Origin: an uncultured Sutterella sp. | Lineage (GTDB): Bacteria; Pseudomonadota; Gammaproteobacteria; Burkholderiales; Burkholderiaceae_F | DNA: 41,735 bases | Direction of reading: 5' to 3' | NCBI GenBank assembly: GCA_934249275.1 | Contig: CAKQKT010000004.1 | Span: 1-41,735 of the forward strand | Shown here: positions 26,295 to 34,805 of the stretch, in pieces | Layout of the letters: the number at the start of each line of letters is the position of its first letter | How positions within the stretch are numbered: position 1 is the first letter of the stretch | Position numbers and translations under genes: made by a program | The notes under the pieces: generated by a model | Databases searched by the model: none | What the model was told of the DNA's origin: nothing | What the model saw: the letters and a program-made list of their open reading frames with translations, nothing else

Positions 26295-26978
26295 ATGAGC
26301 CGCCCCGTCAAAACGCGCATCGTCGACAAGCCGATGCGAACCGTCTATTTCAAGCCATGCGGAAGGATTCCCGACGACGTCGAGAGCGTGAGCATCAAGT
26401 TCGAGGAGCTTGAAGCCATGCGCCTGACAGACATGGAGGGGCTTTCTCAGAGCGAGGCCAGCGAGCGCATGGGCGTTTCGCGCCACACATTCGGCCGCGT
26501 GCTCGGCGCTGCGAGAAAGAAGGTGACTCAGAGTCTTGTCAACAATATTCCGCTCGTCGTGACCGGCGGCACCAACTCGTGCCGCATTTCCTGCGCCGAG
26601 CTTCTGAAGGATCATCCCGACATGAAGATCGCCATTTCCGCCGAAGGCCCTACGCTTGAAGACGACGTCGACCCGCGCTTTGGGCGCGCCGCCGGCTTCA
26701 TCATCTACGACACGTCGACGAAGTCCGTGACGTACATTGAAAATGGGGCAGGCCAGACCGCCGCACAAGGCGCCGGTCTCATCGCCGTTGAAGCCGTCAC
26801 CAACGTCGGCGCCACGGTTGCGCTGAGCGGCTACATCGGTCCGAAGGCCTTTGACGCGCTGCAGGCCGTCGGCATCGGCACCGTTCAGGACGTGGACAAC
26901 CGCACGGTGGGTGAAGTTGTCCGCGCCTTTGAAGCGGGCGAGCTCACCGTCGTCTATCCGGCCGGAAAGGAACCCTGA
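26295..26978 (+). CDS. DUF134 (UPF0251) HTH protein fused to a NifX/NifB-like domain
   Basis: This 227-residue protein joins two families. Residues 1-95 are DUF134/UPF0251: PCGRIPDDVESVSIKFEELEAMRLTDMEGL, then a helix-turn-helix (SQSEASERMGVSRHTFGRVL). Residues 108-220 are a dinitrogenase iron-molybdenum cofactor-type domain (MKIAISAEGPTLEDDVDPRFGRA...FIIYD), the fold of NifX, NifY and ORP, which bind Fe-S or Mo clusters. The fusion suggests a regulator whose DNA binding responds to a metal cluster; that is inference. The ATG at 26295 has GGAAG a few bases upstream. It heads a tight operon: its TGA overlaps the next ATG (TGATG). Confidence 0.85.
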   Translation: MSRPVKTRIVDKPMRTVYFKPCGRIPDDVESVSIKFEELEAMRLTDMEGLSQSEASERMGVSRHTFGRVLGAARKKVTQSLVNNIPLVVTGGTNSCRISCAELLKDHPDMKIAISAEGPTLEDDVDPRFGRAAGFIIYDTSTKSVTYIENGAGQTAAQGAGLIAVEAVTNVGATVALSGYIGPKAFDALQAVGIGTVQDVDNRTVGEVVRAFEAGELTVVYPAGKEP

Positions 26979-27862
26979 TGAAAGTTCTCTTTGCCAGCGG
27001 CAAGGGCGGTGCGGGAAAGACCACCGTCACGGCCGGCGTTGCCGCCTTCTGGCCGAGACCTGCCGTTCTCGCCGATGCGGACGTCGAGGCTCCCGACCTC
27101 GGACTCTTCATTGCGCATGCGTTCACCGAAGAGACTCCCGTCGGACTTGAAGTCCCGGTTCGCGTCACGAATGCCTGCGATCTCTGCGGCGAGTGCGCCT
27201 CCATCTGCCAGTTCAACGCCATCAAGAAGCTCGGCAGCCGCATCATGCCCTTTTCCGACATGTGCCACGGATGCGGCGGCTGCACGGCAGTCTGCGCTCC
27301 GCACGCCATTGTGACGGGCTCGCGCGAGCTTGGCCGCATTCACTTGGGAAAGACTGAAGACGGCCGGACCTTCCTCGAAGGACGCTCCCGCGTGGGCGAA
27401 GCCATGACGCCCCCGCTCATTCGCGCCCTGCTTCGCAAAGCCTCGGCTTGTGCTCAGCGAGGCGGCTCCGATCTTCTTGTCGACGCCCCGCCGGGCGTTT
27501 CCTGTCCCGTCATGACTGCCGCAGCCTCTGCCGACGCCGTTGTGCTCGTCATCGATCCGACGCCCTTCGGCGTTCACGACTTCAAGCTTGCGCTGCGCGC
27601 CTTCGAAAGCCTCGGCAAGCCCCTGGCTGCCATCATCAACCGAAGCGGCCAGCCCTCGGCAGCCGCTTGTGAAGCGGAACTTCTCGACTTCTGTGAAAAG
27701 AAGGGCCTGCCGGTCGCCGCTCGCCTTCCCTTTGATCGCGATGCCGCCGCACGCGCCGCCGCCGGACGCCATCCCATGCTCGACTCTGAACAGTGGCGCA
27801 CCCGCTTCTCTGAAGCTGCGCGCAAGCTTTTCGACACGTTCGAGGGAGGCCGAGATGCATGA
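26978..27862 (+). CDS. MinD-superfamily ATPase with inserted ferredoxin domain (first of two)
   Basis: This 294-residue ParA/MinD-type protein has a deviant Walker A (GKGGAGKTT, residues 8-16), a DADVEAPD switch, and an inserted 2[4Fe-4S] ferredoxin domain with two complete CxxCxxCxxxC motifs at Cys 67/70/73/77 and 96/99/102/106. VDAPPGVSCPVM provides the Walker B-like region. Such proteins (COG1149 type) occur in anaerobes; the paired copies resemble the two MinD-like proteins of the Desulfovibrio orange-protein complex. The likely job is ATP-driven cluster or metal delivery, or cluster assembly, but this is unproven. It overlaps its neighbours by 1 base upstream and 8 bases downstream. Confidence 0.9.
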   Translation: MKVLFASGKGGAGKTTVTAGVAAFWPRPAVLADADVEAPDLGLFIAHAFTEETPVGLEVPVRVTNACDLCGECASICQFNAIKKLGSRIMPFSDMCHGCGGCTAVCAPHAIVTGSRELGRIHLGKTEDGRTFLEGRSRVGEAMTPPLIRALLRKASACAQRGGSDLLVDAPPGVSCPVMTAAASADAVVLVIDPTPFGVHDFKLALRAFESLGKPLAAIINRSGQPSAAACEAELLDFCEKKGLPVAARLPFDRDAAARAAAGRHPMLDSEQWRTRFSEAARKLFDTFEGGRDA

Positions 27863-28778
27863 AATCGTCGTACTGAGCGGCAAGGGCGGCGCAGGCAAGA
27901 CCAGCATCACCGCCGCGCTTGCGCGAGCGATGAGTTCGCGTGAAAAAATCATTGTCTGCGACTATGACGTCGACGCGCCGGACCTGCACATTCTGCTCAA
28001 GCCCGAAATTGAAATGCGTGCCGACTTTGTGAGCGGACACCTGGCGGTCTTCAATCCCGACAACTGCATCGACTGCGCCCAGTGCCTCGCCTTCTGCAGG
28101 TTCGACGCAATCGAGCAGGACTCCCCCGGCAGCTACCCCGTCATCGAGCAGCTCTGCGAGGGATGCGCCGTTTGCGTGAAGCTCTGCCCCGAACAAGCCT
28201 TCGACTTTGTGCCCCGGCGCTGCGGAGAGTATTACCGGAGCAATACGCGCTTCGGCACGATGATTCACGCCGAACTCACGCCGGGCGCTGAGAATTCCGG
28301 CCGCCTCATCATGCTTCTCAAGCAGGAGGCCGCCAAGGCGGCTAGAGGCGTCGGCGCCGACATCATTCTTTCCGACGGAACACCCGGCATCGGCTGTCCC
28401 GTCATCAGCTCGCTTTCGGGTGCCGGCCTCGTCTGCGCAGTCATCGAAGCCGGCGCTTCCGGCATTGCCGACTTCAAGCGTCTTGCCGAGCTCGCCGGTC
28501 GATTCCGCCTGCCGATGGTCGTCATCGTCAACAAGGCCGACCTCAATCCAAAAGCAGCCGAAGCTGCCGCAAGAGCCGCCCGCGACGCCGGAGCCGAAAT
28601 TCTCGGCACCCTCCCCTTTACGCCCGTCTTCACCGAAGCCATGAGCCGAGGGGAAGCCGTTGGCGAGACGCCGTCCGATTTCGACGTCCTCTTCCAAAAC
28701 TTTGCCGATCGCCTGCTGCAGCTTGCACGCGCAGGCCGTCGAAGCAGAATCATTCCCATCAAGGAGAAAGCATCATGA
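27855..28778 (+). CDS. MinD-superfamily ATPase with inserted ferredoxin domain (second of two)
   Basis: This 307-residue paralogue of the preceding protein has Walker A SGKGGAGKTS (residues 8-17), DYDVDAPDLH, and two CxxCxxCxxxC cluster motifs at Cys 71/74/77/81 and 101/104/107/111. The Walker B-like region reads ILSDGTPGIGCPV, and KADLN is the nucleotide-specificity type motif. The two proteins could form a heterodimer across the ATP site, as MinD-type ATPases dimerise (inference). The start ATG 27855 lies inside the end of the previous gene (8-base overlap, GGGAGGC upstream), and its stop overlaps the next start (ATGA). Confidence 0.9.
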   Translation: MHEIVVLSGKGGAGKTSITAALARAMSSREKIIVCDYDVDAPDLHILLKPEIEMRADFVSGHLAVFNPDNCIDCAQCLAFCRFDAIEQDSPGSYPVIEQLCEGCAVCVKLCPEQAFDFVPRRCGEYYRSNTRFGTMIHAELTPGAENSGRLIMLLKQEAAKAARGVGADIILSDGTPGIGCPVISSLSGAGLVCAVIEAGASGIADFKRLAELAGRFRLPMVVIVNKADLNPKAAEAAARAARDAGAEILGTLPFTPVFTEAMSRGEAVGETPSDFDVLFQNFADRLLQLARAGRRSRIIPIKEKAS

Positions 28779-29143
28779 AAATCGCCATCCCGTCCGTTCT
28801 TCCCGGCGGCCTCGAAGCCCAGGTCGGCGCTCATTTCGGCCACTGCGACTGCTATACCATCGTTGACGTTGAAAACGGCGCCGTCGCCAAGGCTGAAGTC
28901 ATTCCGTCCTGCGCCCACGAACACGGCGGCTGCCTTGCTCCCGTGAAGTATCTTGCCGACCGCGGCGTCACCGTGCTTCTCGCAGGCGGCATGGGCATGC
29001 GCCCGCTCATGGGCTTCCTTCAGGAAGGTGTCGACGTCTACTACGCCGCCGGCTTTGAAACGGTGGGAAAGGCCGTTGCCGCTCACATTGCCGGCGAACT
29101 GCCGCGCTTCACGCCGAACCATTCCTGCGGCGGCCATCACTGA
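28775..29143 (+). CDS. NifX/ORP-like dinitrogenase iron-molybdenum cofactor-type protein
   Basis: This 122-residue single-domain protein belongs to the NifX/NifY/NafY/ORP fold family (MKIAIPSVLPGGLEAQVGAHFGHCDCYTIVD). It has potential metal ligands unusual for the minimal family: Cys24, Cys26, a CAHEHGGC stretch at 46-53, and a C-terminal SCGGHH tail. It could carry or sense an Fe-S or Mo-Cu cluster, by analogy with the orange protein. It is translationally coupled to the second ATPase (ATGA overlap). Confidence 0.85.
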   Translation: MKIAIPSVLPGGLEAQVGAHFGHCDCYTIVDVENGAVAKAEVIPSCAHEHGGCLAPVKYLADRGVTVLLAGGMGMRPLMGFLQEGVDVYYAAGFETVGKAVAAHIAGELPRFTPNHSCGGHH

Positions 29144-29154
29144 CGGAGTCCCTC

Positions 29155-29523
29155 ATGCAGATTCTCATCGTCACGCCAGAGGCTGCCCGCTGGACGGCCT
29201 TTGGCGAAGGGCTGAAGGCCGCCGGCCTTTCATGCGCCTTTGCCGAAGCGCCCGACGCACTCAAGCCTGAAGCGCTCAAGACCATTCGCCCGCTGCTTGT
29301 TCTCTGGGACGAGCCCTACACGGGCGAGGAACTCCGGGCCGCCGCCATCGGCATCATCATGGTCGATGCACGCATCAACCAGTCTGCATGCACGGACGAA
29401 GAGCACGAAACCTTCCATGAAAAGGTGGAAGGCCTGGGATTTCTTCCCAACGTGCCGCTCACGCGCACGTCTGACGACGCCCGCGCCCTTGCGGACTCGC
29501 TCGCCAAAGTCGGCGCGCTCTAG
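29155..29523 (+). CDS. Small unrecognised protein at the end of the ORP-like operon
   Basis: I do not recognise this 122-residue protein. It alternates strands and helices in a Rossmann or receiver-like way: MQILIVTPEAARW and LLVLWDEPYTGEEL, then GIIMVDARI. There is no phospho-acceptor pattern of a true response regulator, no Cys pair and no membrane segment. ATG 29155 has GGAG six bases upstream and follows the NifX-like gene by 11 bases; a terminator follows. Its place suggests a dedicated part of the system. Confidence is high that it is a gene, low for any function. Confidence 0.75.
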   Translation: MQILIVTPEAARWTAFGEGLKAAGLSCAFAEAPDALKPEALKTIRPLLVLWDEPYTGEELRAAAIGIIMVDARINQSACTDEEHETFHEKVEGLGFLPNVPLTRTSDDARALADSLAKVGAL

Positions 29524-29546
29524 CCGCGACCGGCAGTCAGGAATAA

Positions 29547-29584
29547 AAAACGGCAGCATTCCCAGCGGAACGGCTGCCGTTTTG
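29547..29584. terminator. Bidirectional terminator between the ORP-like operon and iscX
   Basis: AAAACGGCAGC and GGCTGCCGTTTT form an 11-bp stem with A-run and T-run on opposite sides. It serves the plus-strand operon ending at 29523 and the minus-strand isc operon ending at 29604. Confidence 0.85.
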
Positions 29585-29603
29585 CTTTGTTTTACGCTTG
29601 AAC

Positions 29604-29804
29604 TCAATCGCGCTCGTCTAGCCACTTCATGAGGATCCCTTCAAGGATCTTCTCATTGGACGCTTCGGGATCGTCGTCAAAGTCGGGAAGCGCACAGACC
29701 ATGTCATGGAGCTTCACAAAGGAGATCGTGAGCGGATCAAGATCCGGATCCGCATCGTAAAGCGCCTCGGCGATCGCCTGGGCATCCGTCCACTTGAGCG
29801 ACAT
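29604..29804 (-). CDS. iscX: Fe-S cluster assembly protein IscX
   Basis: This 66-residue acidic protein matches IscX (YfhJ): it starts [24 protein letters not shown] and carries the [17 protein letters not shown] iron-binding surface. IscX binds IscS and iron and tunes cluster assembly. Length is exactly that of the family (66). It begins 3 bases after the fdx stop, as last gene of the isc operon. Confidence 0.96.
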   Translation of the reverse strand: MSLKWTDAQAIAEALYDADPDLDPLTISFVKLHDMVCALPDFDDDPEASNEKILEGILMKWLDERD

Positions 29805-29807
29805 GAC

Positions 29808-30143
29808 TTACTCCTCGCGGGCGTGGTTGCGGCTGTACTTCGGGATTTCGACCGTGATGTCGCCTTCACCGACCTTCGTCTGACAGGACAGACGGGAAAG
29901 CACGCCGGCGCCCCATGCGGTATCGAGATGGTCGAGCTCGTTGTCGTCAGGCTCGTTGAGCGTGTCGAAGCCTTCGCGAATGATCACGTGGCAGGTTGCG
30001 CATGCGCACGAGAATTCGCACGCATGCTCGATCTTCACGCCGTGCGCAAGCAGAGCGCGGGCAAGGTTCTCACCCGTAGCGGCTTCAAAGACAAGGCCTT
30101 CCGGGCAAAGCGTTTCATGGGGGAGCACTGTCACTTTCGGCAT
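29808..30143 (-). CDS. fdx: ISC-type [2Fe-2S] ferredoxin
   Basis: This 111-residue adrenodoxin-type ferredoxin supplies electrons for Fe-S cluster assembly on IscU. The four cluster ligands are Cys42, Cys48, Cys51 (HACEFSCACATCHV) and Cys87 (LSCQTK), the exact family spacing. It follows hscA by 24 bases and precedes iscX by 3. The ATG at 30143 fits the family start (MPKVTVLP). Confidence 0.96.
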   Translation of the reverse strand: MPKVTVLPHETLCPEGLVFEAATGENLARALLAHGVKIEHACEFSCACATCHVIIREGFDTLNEPDDNELDHLDTAWGAGVLSRLSCQTKVGEGDITVEIPKYSRNHAREE

Positions 30144-30167
30144 TTCATCACCCTGTTGTATGAATGG

Positions 30168-32126
30168 TCAATGGTTCTTGGTTTCGTCTTCGGACTTTTC
30201 GTCGAACATCTCGTCGTCGACGCTCATGCCGGAGAGAGCCTCTCGGATCGAGCGGTCCATGCGGCGTTCGGCAAGCGTCTCGGTGCCCTTCGTCAGAGCC
30301 TCGATGCCGGCCTTGACCGCCTCAACATCGTCAGAGGTCACAAGGGCCGTAAGCTTTTCAACAAGCGCATCCACTTCGGCGCGTTCGGCCTCATCAAGAA
30401 GATCGCCGTCGGAAGCCAAGGCGGAATTGGTGGACTCGAGAAGACGGCGTGCCTCAACCTGCTGCTCGCGAAGCTCGCGGGCGCGCATGTCCTCTTCGGC
30501 GCTGCCGTTGCCGTCCTGCAGCATGCGGACGATGTCCTCGTCGGAAAGACCGTAGCTCGGCTTCACCTGAATCGAAGCCTCGACGCCGGTCGTCATTTCA
30601 CGGGCGGAAACAGACAGAAGACCGTCCGCATCGACCTGGAAGGTCACGCGAATGCGGGCGGCACCGGCCGCCATCGGCGGAATGCCGCGAAGTTCGAAGC
30701 GGGCCAGAGAACGGCAGGCATCGACGAGTTCGCGCTCGCCCTGAACAACGTGAATGGCCATGGCCGTCTGGCCGTCGCGGAAGGTCGTGAAGTCCTGTGC
30801 AAGGGCAACCGGAATGGCGCTGTTGCGCGGAATGACCTTTTCAACAAGGCCGCCCATGGTTTCAAGGCCGAGCGAAAGCGGCGTAACGTCAAGCAGAAGC
30901 CAGTCATCTTCACCGGAAGCATTGCCAGCAAGCTTGTTGGCCTGCATTGCGGCGCCGATCGCCACGACCTTGTCCGGGTCGATGTTGTCGAGCGGGGCAA
31001 AGCCGAAAAGCTTCTCTACGGCCGTGCGCACGCAGGGCATGCGCGTCGCGCCGCCAACGAGCACCACGCCGCGCACATCAGCGACGCCCGCGCCCGCATC
31101 ACGCAGAACGGACTCGACCGTATCAATCGTCTTCTTGACAAGATGGCAGGTCATCGCATCGAATTCATCGCGCGAAAGCTCAAGCTCAACTTCATCGCCG
31201 TTGTCGAAGGCAAAGCGGATGTCGGTGGCTTCATTCTTCGTGAGATCTTCCTTCGCAGCACGCGAAAGAGCCATCAGACGGCGCTTTTCGGCAGCGGACA
31301 GAATATGGCCCGGAAGCGTATCGGCAGGCTTGCCGTCCACCTTGAAGCGGGCCTTCGGATTGCCGCCGCGGAAGCTCTCCGTCACATGGCAGAGCACGCG
31401 ATGGTCGAAGTCGTCGCCGCCCAGAGCGGAGTTTCCGCCGGTGGCAAGCACCTCAAAGACGCCGCGCGTGAGCTTGAGAAGAGAGACGTCAAACGTGCCG
31501 CCGCCAAGGTCATAAACCATGTAGGTGCCTTCGGCGCCGTTGTCGAGGCCATAGGCAAGCGCAGCAGCCGTCGGCTCGTTGAGAAGGCGAAGAACCGTGA
31601 GGTTGGCAAGACGTGCGGCATCCTTCGTTGCCTGACGCTGGGCATCGTCGAAATAGGCCGGAACCGTGATCACGGCACCGGTCAGATCGCCGCCAAGACG
31701 ATCTTCTGCGCGCTTGGCGAGCGAACGGAGAATTTCGCTGCTTACCTCAACAGGCGACTTAACGCCTGCGGACGTGGCAATGCGAACCATCGAAGGATCG
31801 TCCACAAGGTCGTACGGCAGATTGTGAACGTCGCCAAGATCCTTCATCGTACGGCCAATGAGGCGCTTGGCGGAAGAAATCGTATTCTTGGGATCGAGGC
31901 TGGCATCGCGAAGAGCCTGTGCGCCGACGGTAACCGTGCCGTCGGCTGCGTAATGAACGACGGAGGGCAGAATGGCGCCGCCATCCTCATCTGTGATCAC
32001 CTCGGCTGAGCCGCTGATGACGCTCGCCACCAGGGAGTTCGTAGTGCCGAGGTCGATGCCGACCGCCAGGCGGTGTTCATGCGGAGCGGCGGAAAGGCCG
32101 GGTTCTGCGATCTGGAATAGAGCCAT
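30168..32126 (-). CDS. hscA: Hsp70-type chaperone HscA for Fe-S cluster transfer
   Basis: This 652-residue DnaK-family chaperone binds the LPPVK motif of IscU to release its cluster. The ATPase half shows [13 protein letters not shown], the phosphate-2 region [13 protein letters not shown] and the adenosine motif [13 protein letters not shown]. The substrate-binding half includes [14 protein letters not shown]. It is somewhat longer than E. coli HscA (616), mainly at an N-terminal leader and an acidic C-terminal tail. The ATG at 32126 has AAGG upstream and follows hscB by 16 bases. Confidence 0.96.
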   Translation of the reverse strand: MALFQIAEPGLSAAPHEHRLAVGIDLGTTNSLVASVISGSAEVITDEDGGAILPSVVHYAADGTVTVGAQALRDASLDPKNTISSAKRLIGRTMKDLGDVHNLPYDLVDDPSMVRIATSAGVKSPVEVSSEILRSLAKRAEDRLGGDLTGAVITVPAYFDDAQRQATKDAARLANLTVLRLLNEPTAAALAYGLDNGAEGTYMVYDLGGGTFDVSLLKLTRGVFEVLATGGNSALGGDDFDHRVLCHVTESFRGGNPKARFKVDGKPADTLPGHILSAAEKRRLMALSRAAKEDLTKNEATDIRFAFDNGDEVELELSRDEFDAMTCHLVKKTIDTVESVLRDAGAGVADVRGVVLVGGATRMPCVRTAVEKLFGFAPLDNIDPDKVVAIGAAMQANKLAGNASGEDDWLLLDVTPLSLGLETMGGLVEKVIPRNSAIPVALAQDFTTFRDGQTAMAIHVVQGERELVDACRSLARFELRGIPPMAAGAARIRVTFQVDADGLLSVSAREMTTGVEASIQVKPSYGLSDEDIVRMLQDGNGSAEEDMRARELREQQVEARRLLESTNSALASDGDLLDEAERAEVDALVEKLTALVTSDDVEAVKAGIEALTKGTETLAERRMDRSIREALSGMSVDDEMFDEKSEDETKNH

Positions 32127-32142
32127 GAGAGACCTTCAATGA

Positions 32143-32643
32143 TTATTTGGATTCGTGCGACGCTTCCTCTAGGAAGCGGTCGATGAACATCAGGCGGCGC
32201 GTGAGATCGACGGCCTCGGACCAGTCGCTCTTTTCGTCAATGGCTTCAGCGAGCCCGCGAACGACATCCGCACGCACCTGCTCGGCTTCATAACGAACCG
32301 CATCCGAAGCGCCGGCATCCCCGGATTCAAGCGCCTCGCGCCACATGATCTGCGTCATGAGGAAGTCCGCGGGCATGCGGGTGTTGGTTTCCGCTTCAAT
32401 CGGACGGCCGGCGTTTTCACAGAGCCATGCCGCGCGCTTCACCGGATTCTTGAGCAGCTTGAACGCCTCGTTGATGCGAGTGCTCCACTGCTCGGCCACG
32501 CGCCTTTCAGCGGCAGGACGATCCGCAAAGCGGTCCGGGTGCACCTTCATCATGGCGGTTTGGTAGGCGGCTTCAAGCTTCGCCTCGTCAATCATGAAGG
32601 CGGGCTTCATGCCGAAAAGCTGAAATGGGCTCATTTGCGCCAT
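32143..32643 (-). CDS. hscB: J-domain co-chaperone HscB
   Basis: This 166-residue co-chaperone stimulates HscA and brings IscU to it. The J-domain covers residues 3-75 with the HPDR motif (MKVHPDRFADRP), followed by a C-terminal helical domain. I chose ATG 32643 because GGAAG lies eight bases upstream; a TTG two codons earlier (32649) is too close to that site, and an ATG at 32634 would lose it. An intrinsic terminator stands between iscA and this gene, so the hscBA-fdx-iscX half is probably expressed less than the first half or has its own start. Confidence 0.93.
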   Translation of the reverse strand: MAQMSPFQLFGMKPAFMIDEAKLEAAYQTAMMKVHPDRFADRPAAERRVAEQWSTRINEAFKLLKNPVKRAAWLCENAGRPIEAETNTRMPADFLMTQIMWREALESGDAGASDAVRYEAEQVRADVVRGLAEAIDEKSDWSEAVDLTRRLMFIDRFLEEASHESK

Positions 32644-32670
32644 CGTCAATGCTTCCTGTTCTTTCTTGCC

Positions 32671-32702
32671 AAAAAGGGGATCCGCAATTCGTGCAGATCC
32701 CC
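32671..32702 (-). terminator. Intrinsic terminator inside the isc operon, between iscA and hscB
   Basis: On the minus strand GGGGATC pairs with GATCCCC, with a partly paired loop, followed by TTTTTGG. It starts 10 bases after the iscA stop (32712) and ends before hscB. It should lower transcription of hscB-hscA-fdx-iscX relative to iscRSUA. Confidence 0.75.
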
Positions 32703-32711
32703 GATGCGTCC

Positions 32712-33035
32712 TTAAACGTGGAAGGACTCGCCGCAGCCGCAGCGGCTCTTTTCATTCGGGTTGTGGAACTTGAAACCCTCCTGAAGGCCCTCGCGGGTGT
32801 AGTCGAGCTCGGTGCCGTCAAGGTACGGGAGACTCTTTTCGTCAACGATCACCTTGACGCCGAAGCTTTCCCAAACCTGGTCATCGGCGTTGACGTCGTC
32901 GGCGAACTCAAGCTTGTAAGCCATGCCGGAGCAGCCGGAGGTCTTGACGCCGAGGCGAAGACCCACGCCCTTTCCGCGGCGGGTCAGGAACTTCTGAACG
33001 TGCTTTGCGGCGGCTTCAGTCAGCGTAACTGCCAT
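32712..33035 (-). CDS. iscA: A-type Fe-S carrier IscA
   Basis: This 107-residue A-type carrier accepts or passes Fe-S clusters or iron. Its three ligands are Cys35 ([10 protein letters not shown]), Cys99 and Cys101 (CGCGESF), the family pattern. Length is exactly typical. It follows iscU by 6 bases; the ATG at 33035 starts [13 protein letters not shown]. Confidence 0.96.
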   Translation of the reverse strand: MAVTLTEAAAKHVQKFLTRRGKGVGLRLGVKTSGCSGMAYKLEFADDVNADDQVWESFGVKVIVDEKSLPYLDGTELDYTREGLQEGFKFHNPNEKSRCGCGESFHV

Positions 33036-33041
33036 GATCCA

Positions 33042-33428
33042 TTACTCCTTGGACTGCTTGGTGCGGTAATCGTTGATGGCGGCCTTGATCGCGTCTTCGG
33101 CAAGGATCGAGCAATGGATCTTGACGGGCGGAAGAGCGAGTTCTTCAGCAATGGCGGCGTTGGTGAGCTGGCCGGCCTCATCAAGCGTCTTGCCCTTGAC
33201 CCATTCCGTCACGAGCGAAGAGGAGGCGATGGCGGAGCCGCAGCCGTAGGTCTTGAACTTGGCGTCTTCAATCACGCCTTCTTCGTTCACCTTGATCTGA
33301 AGGCGCATGACGTCGCCGCAGGCCGGAGCACCGACCATGCCGGTGCCGACGTTGTCATCCTTGACGTCGAGCGTGCCGACGTTGCGCGGATGTTCATAGT
33401 GATCCATGAGTTTTTCGCTGTATGCCAT
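33042..33428 (-). CDS. iscU: Fe-S cluster scaffold IscU
   Basis: This 128-residue scaffold is where clusters are assembled. The ligands Cys37 and Asp39 (APACGDVM), Cys63 (YGCGSAIASSS), His105 and Cys106 are present, with the HscA-binding LPPVK at 99-103. ATG 33428 (MAYSEKLMDHYEHPRNVG) has GGAG nine bases upstream; the open frame runs further up but the family start is here. It lies 75 bases after iscS. Confidence 0.97.
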   Translation of the reverse strand: MAYSEKLMDHYEHPRNVGTLDVKDDNVGTGMVGAPACGDVMRLQIKVNEEGVIEDAKFKTYGCGSAIASSSLVTEWVKGKTLDEAGQLTNAAIAEELALPPVKIHCSILAEDAIKAAINDYRTKQSKE

Positions 33429-33503
33429 GTCTTGTATCTCCGTCGAAGGACGCCGCTCGGGCGTCCTTTCGATCAATGTTGAGTTCTTCGTCCGAGACGG
33501 GGA

Positions 33504-34718
33504 TCAGTGTTCGGACCACTTTACCTGATTAAGGTCGACGCCCTGCTGGTGCATTTCCCAGAGCGGGCTCATTTCGCGCAGGCGATTGACGCCTTCGACC
33601 AGCGTCTTGATCACATAGTCGATTTCCTCTTCGGTCGTAAAGCGGCCGAGCGTGAAGCGAATCGAGCTGTGAGCCAGTTCGTCGTCGCGACCCAGGGCAC
33701 GAAGCACGTAGGACGGTTCGAGCGAGGCGGACGTGCAGGCGGAGCCGGAGGAAACGGCGATGTCCTTCATGGCCATCATCAGGCTTTCACCCTCAATGAA
33801 CGCAAAGCTCACATTGAGGTTGTGCGGGGAGCGATGCTCCATGCTGCCGTTGAGGTAAACATCGGGAATGTTCTTGCGAATGCCGTCCCAGAGACGATCG
33901 CGAAGGCGAGCGAGGCGCGGCATCTCGGTTTCCATTTCTTCCTTGGCAAGGCGATAGGCTTCGCCCATGCCGACGATCTGATGCGTGGCAAGGGTGCCGG
34001 AACGCATGCCGCGTTCATGACCGCCGCCGTGGATCTGGCATTCAACGCGAACGCGCGGCTTGCGGCGCACGTAGAGAGCGCCGATGCCCTTGGGACCGTA
34101 AACCTTGTGGCCGGAAAGGCTCATCAGGTCGACCTTGAGACGGTCGACGTTGAGATCCATCTTGCCGGCGGCCTGAGTGGCGTCGCAATGGAAGATGATG
34201 CCGTGTTCGTGGCAGATAGCGCTGATCGTCTCGAGATCCTGAATGACACCGATTTCGTTGTTGATTGCCATGACGGAAACCAGAATCGTATCCGGACGGA
34301 TGGCGGCGCGGAAGGCATCCATGTCAATCAGGCCGTCTTCCTTGACGTCAAGATAGGTCACTTCATAGCCTTCGCTTTCGAGGTGACGCATGGAGTCAAG
34401 CACGGCCTTGTGCTCGGTCTTCACCGTAATGAGATGACGCCCCTTGTCCTTGTAGAAATGAGCGGCGCCCTTGATGGCAAGGTTGTCGCTTTCAGTCGCA
34501 CCGGACGTCCAGACGATTTCGCGGGGATCGGCGCCGATGAGGGCGGCCACGTGACCGCGGGCTTCTTCAACGGCCTTTTCGGCTTCCCAGCCGTAGCTGT
34601 GACTGTGACTGGCAGGATTGCCGAACTTCTCGTAAAGATACGGAACCATCTTGTCAACCACGCGGGGGTCGCAGGGCGTCGTTGCGGAGTAGTCAAGGTA
34701 AACGGGCAACTTCATCAT
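33504..34718 (-). CDS. iscS: Cysteine desulfurase IscS
   Basis: This 404-residue PLP enzyme takes sulfur from cysteine and hands it to IscU and tRNA thiolation partners. The PLP lysine is K205 ([12 protein letters not shown]) and the catalytic Cys is C328 ([17 protein letters not shown]), the same numbers as in E. coli. Length matches exactly. Two consecutive ATGs (34718 and 34715) follow AAAAAAGGATTC; the second has the better ribosome spacing. The C-terminal [15 protein letters not shown] is family-typical. Confidence 0.98.
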   Translation of the reverse strand: MMKLPVYLDYSATTPCDPRVVDKMVPYLYEKFGNPASHSHSYGWEAEKAVEEARGHVAALIGADPREIVWTSGATESDNLAIKGAAHFYKDKGRHLITVKTEHKAVLDSMRHLESEGYEVTYLDVKEDGLIDMDAFRAAIRPDTILVSVMAINNEIGVIQDLETISAICHEHGIIFHCDATQAAGKMDLNVDRLKVDLMSLSGHKVYGPKGIGALYVRRKPRVRVECQIHGGGHERGMRSGTLATHQIVGMGEAYRLAKEEMETEMPRLARLRDRLWDGIRKNIPDVYLNGSMEHRSPHNLNVSFAFIEGESLMMAMKDIAVSSGSACTSASLEPSYVLRALGRDDELAHSSIRFTLGRFTTEEEIDYVIKTLVEGVNRLREMSPLWEMHQQGVDLNQVKWSEH

Positions 34719-34805
34719 GAATCCTTTTTTAGGAACGGATCGTCAATGCCGGCGATTCTTGTGTTTAGAGGGGGCTCTGTTTTTGGGTGGCGTGAAGACG
34801 TCGCC

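Noticed and set aside
29155..29523. True response-regulator receiver domain
   Set aside because: The strand pattern is similar but the acidic pair, phospho-Asp and Lys of receivers are not in the right places.
29706..32009. Long plus-strand frame opposite hscA and fdx
   Set aside because: Shadow of genes with complete motifs on the minus strand.
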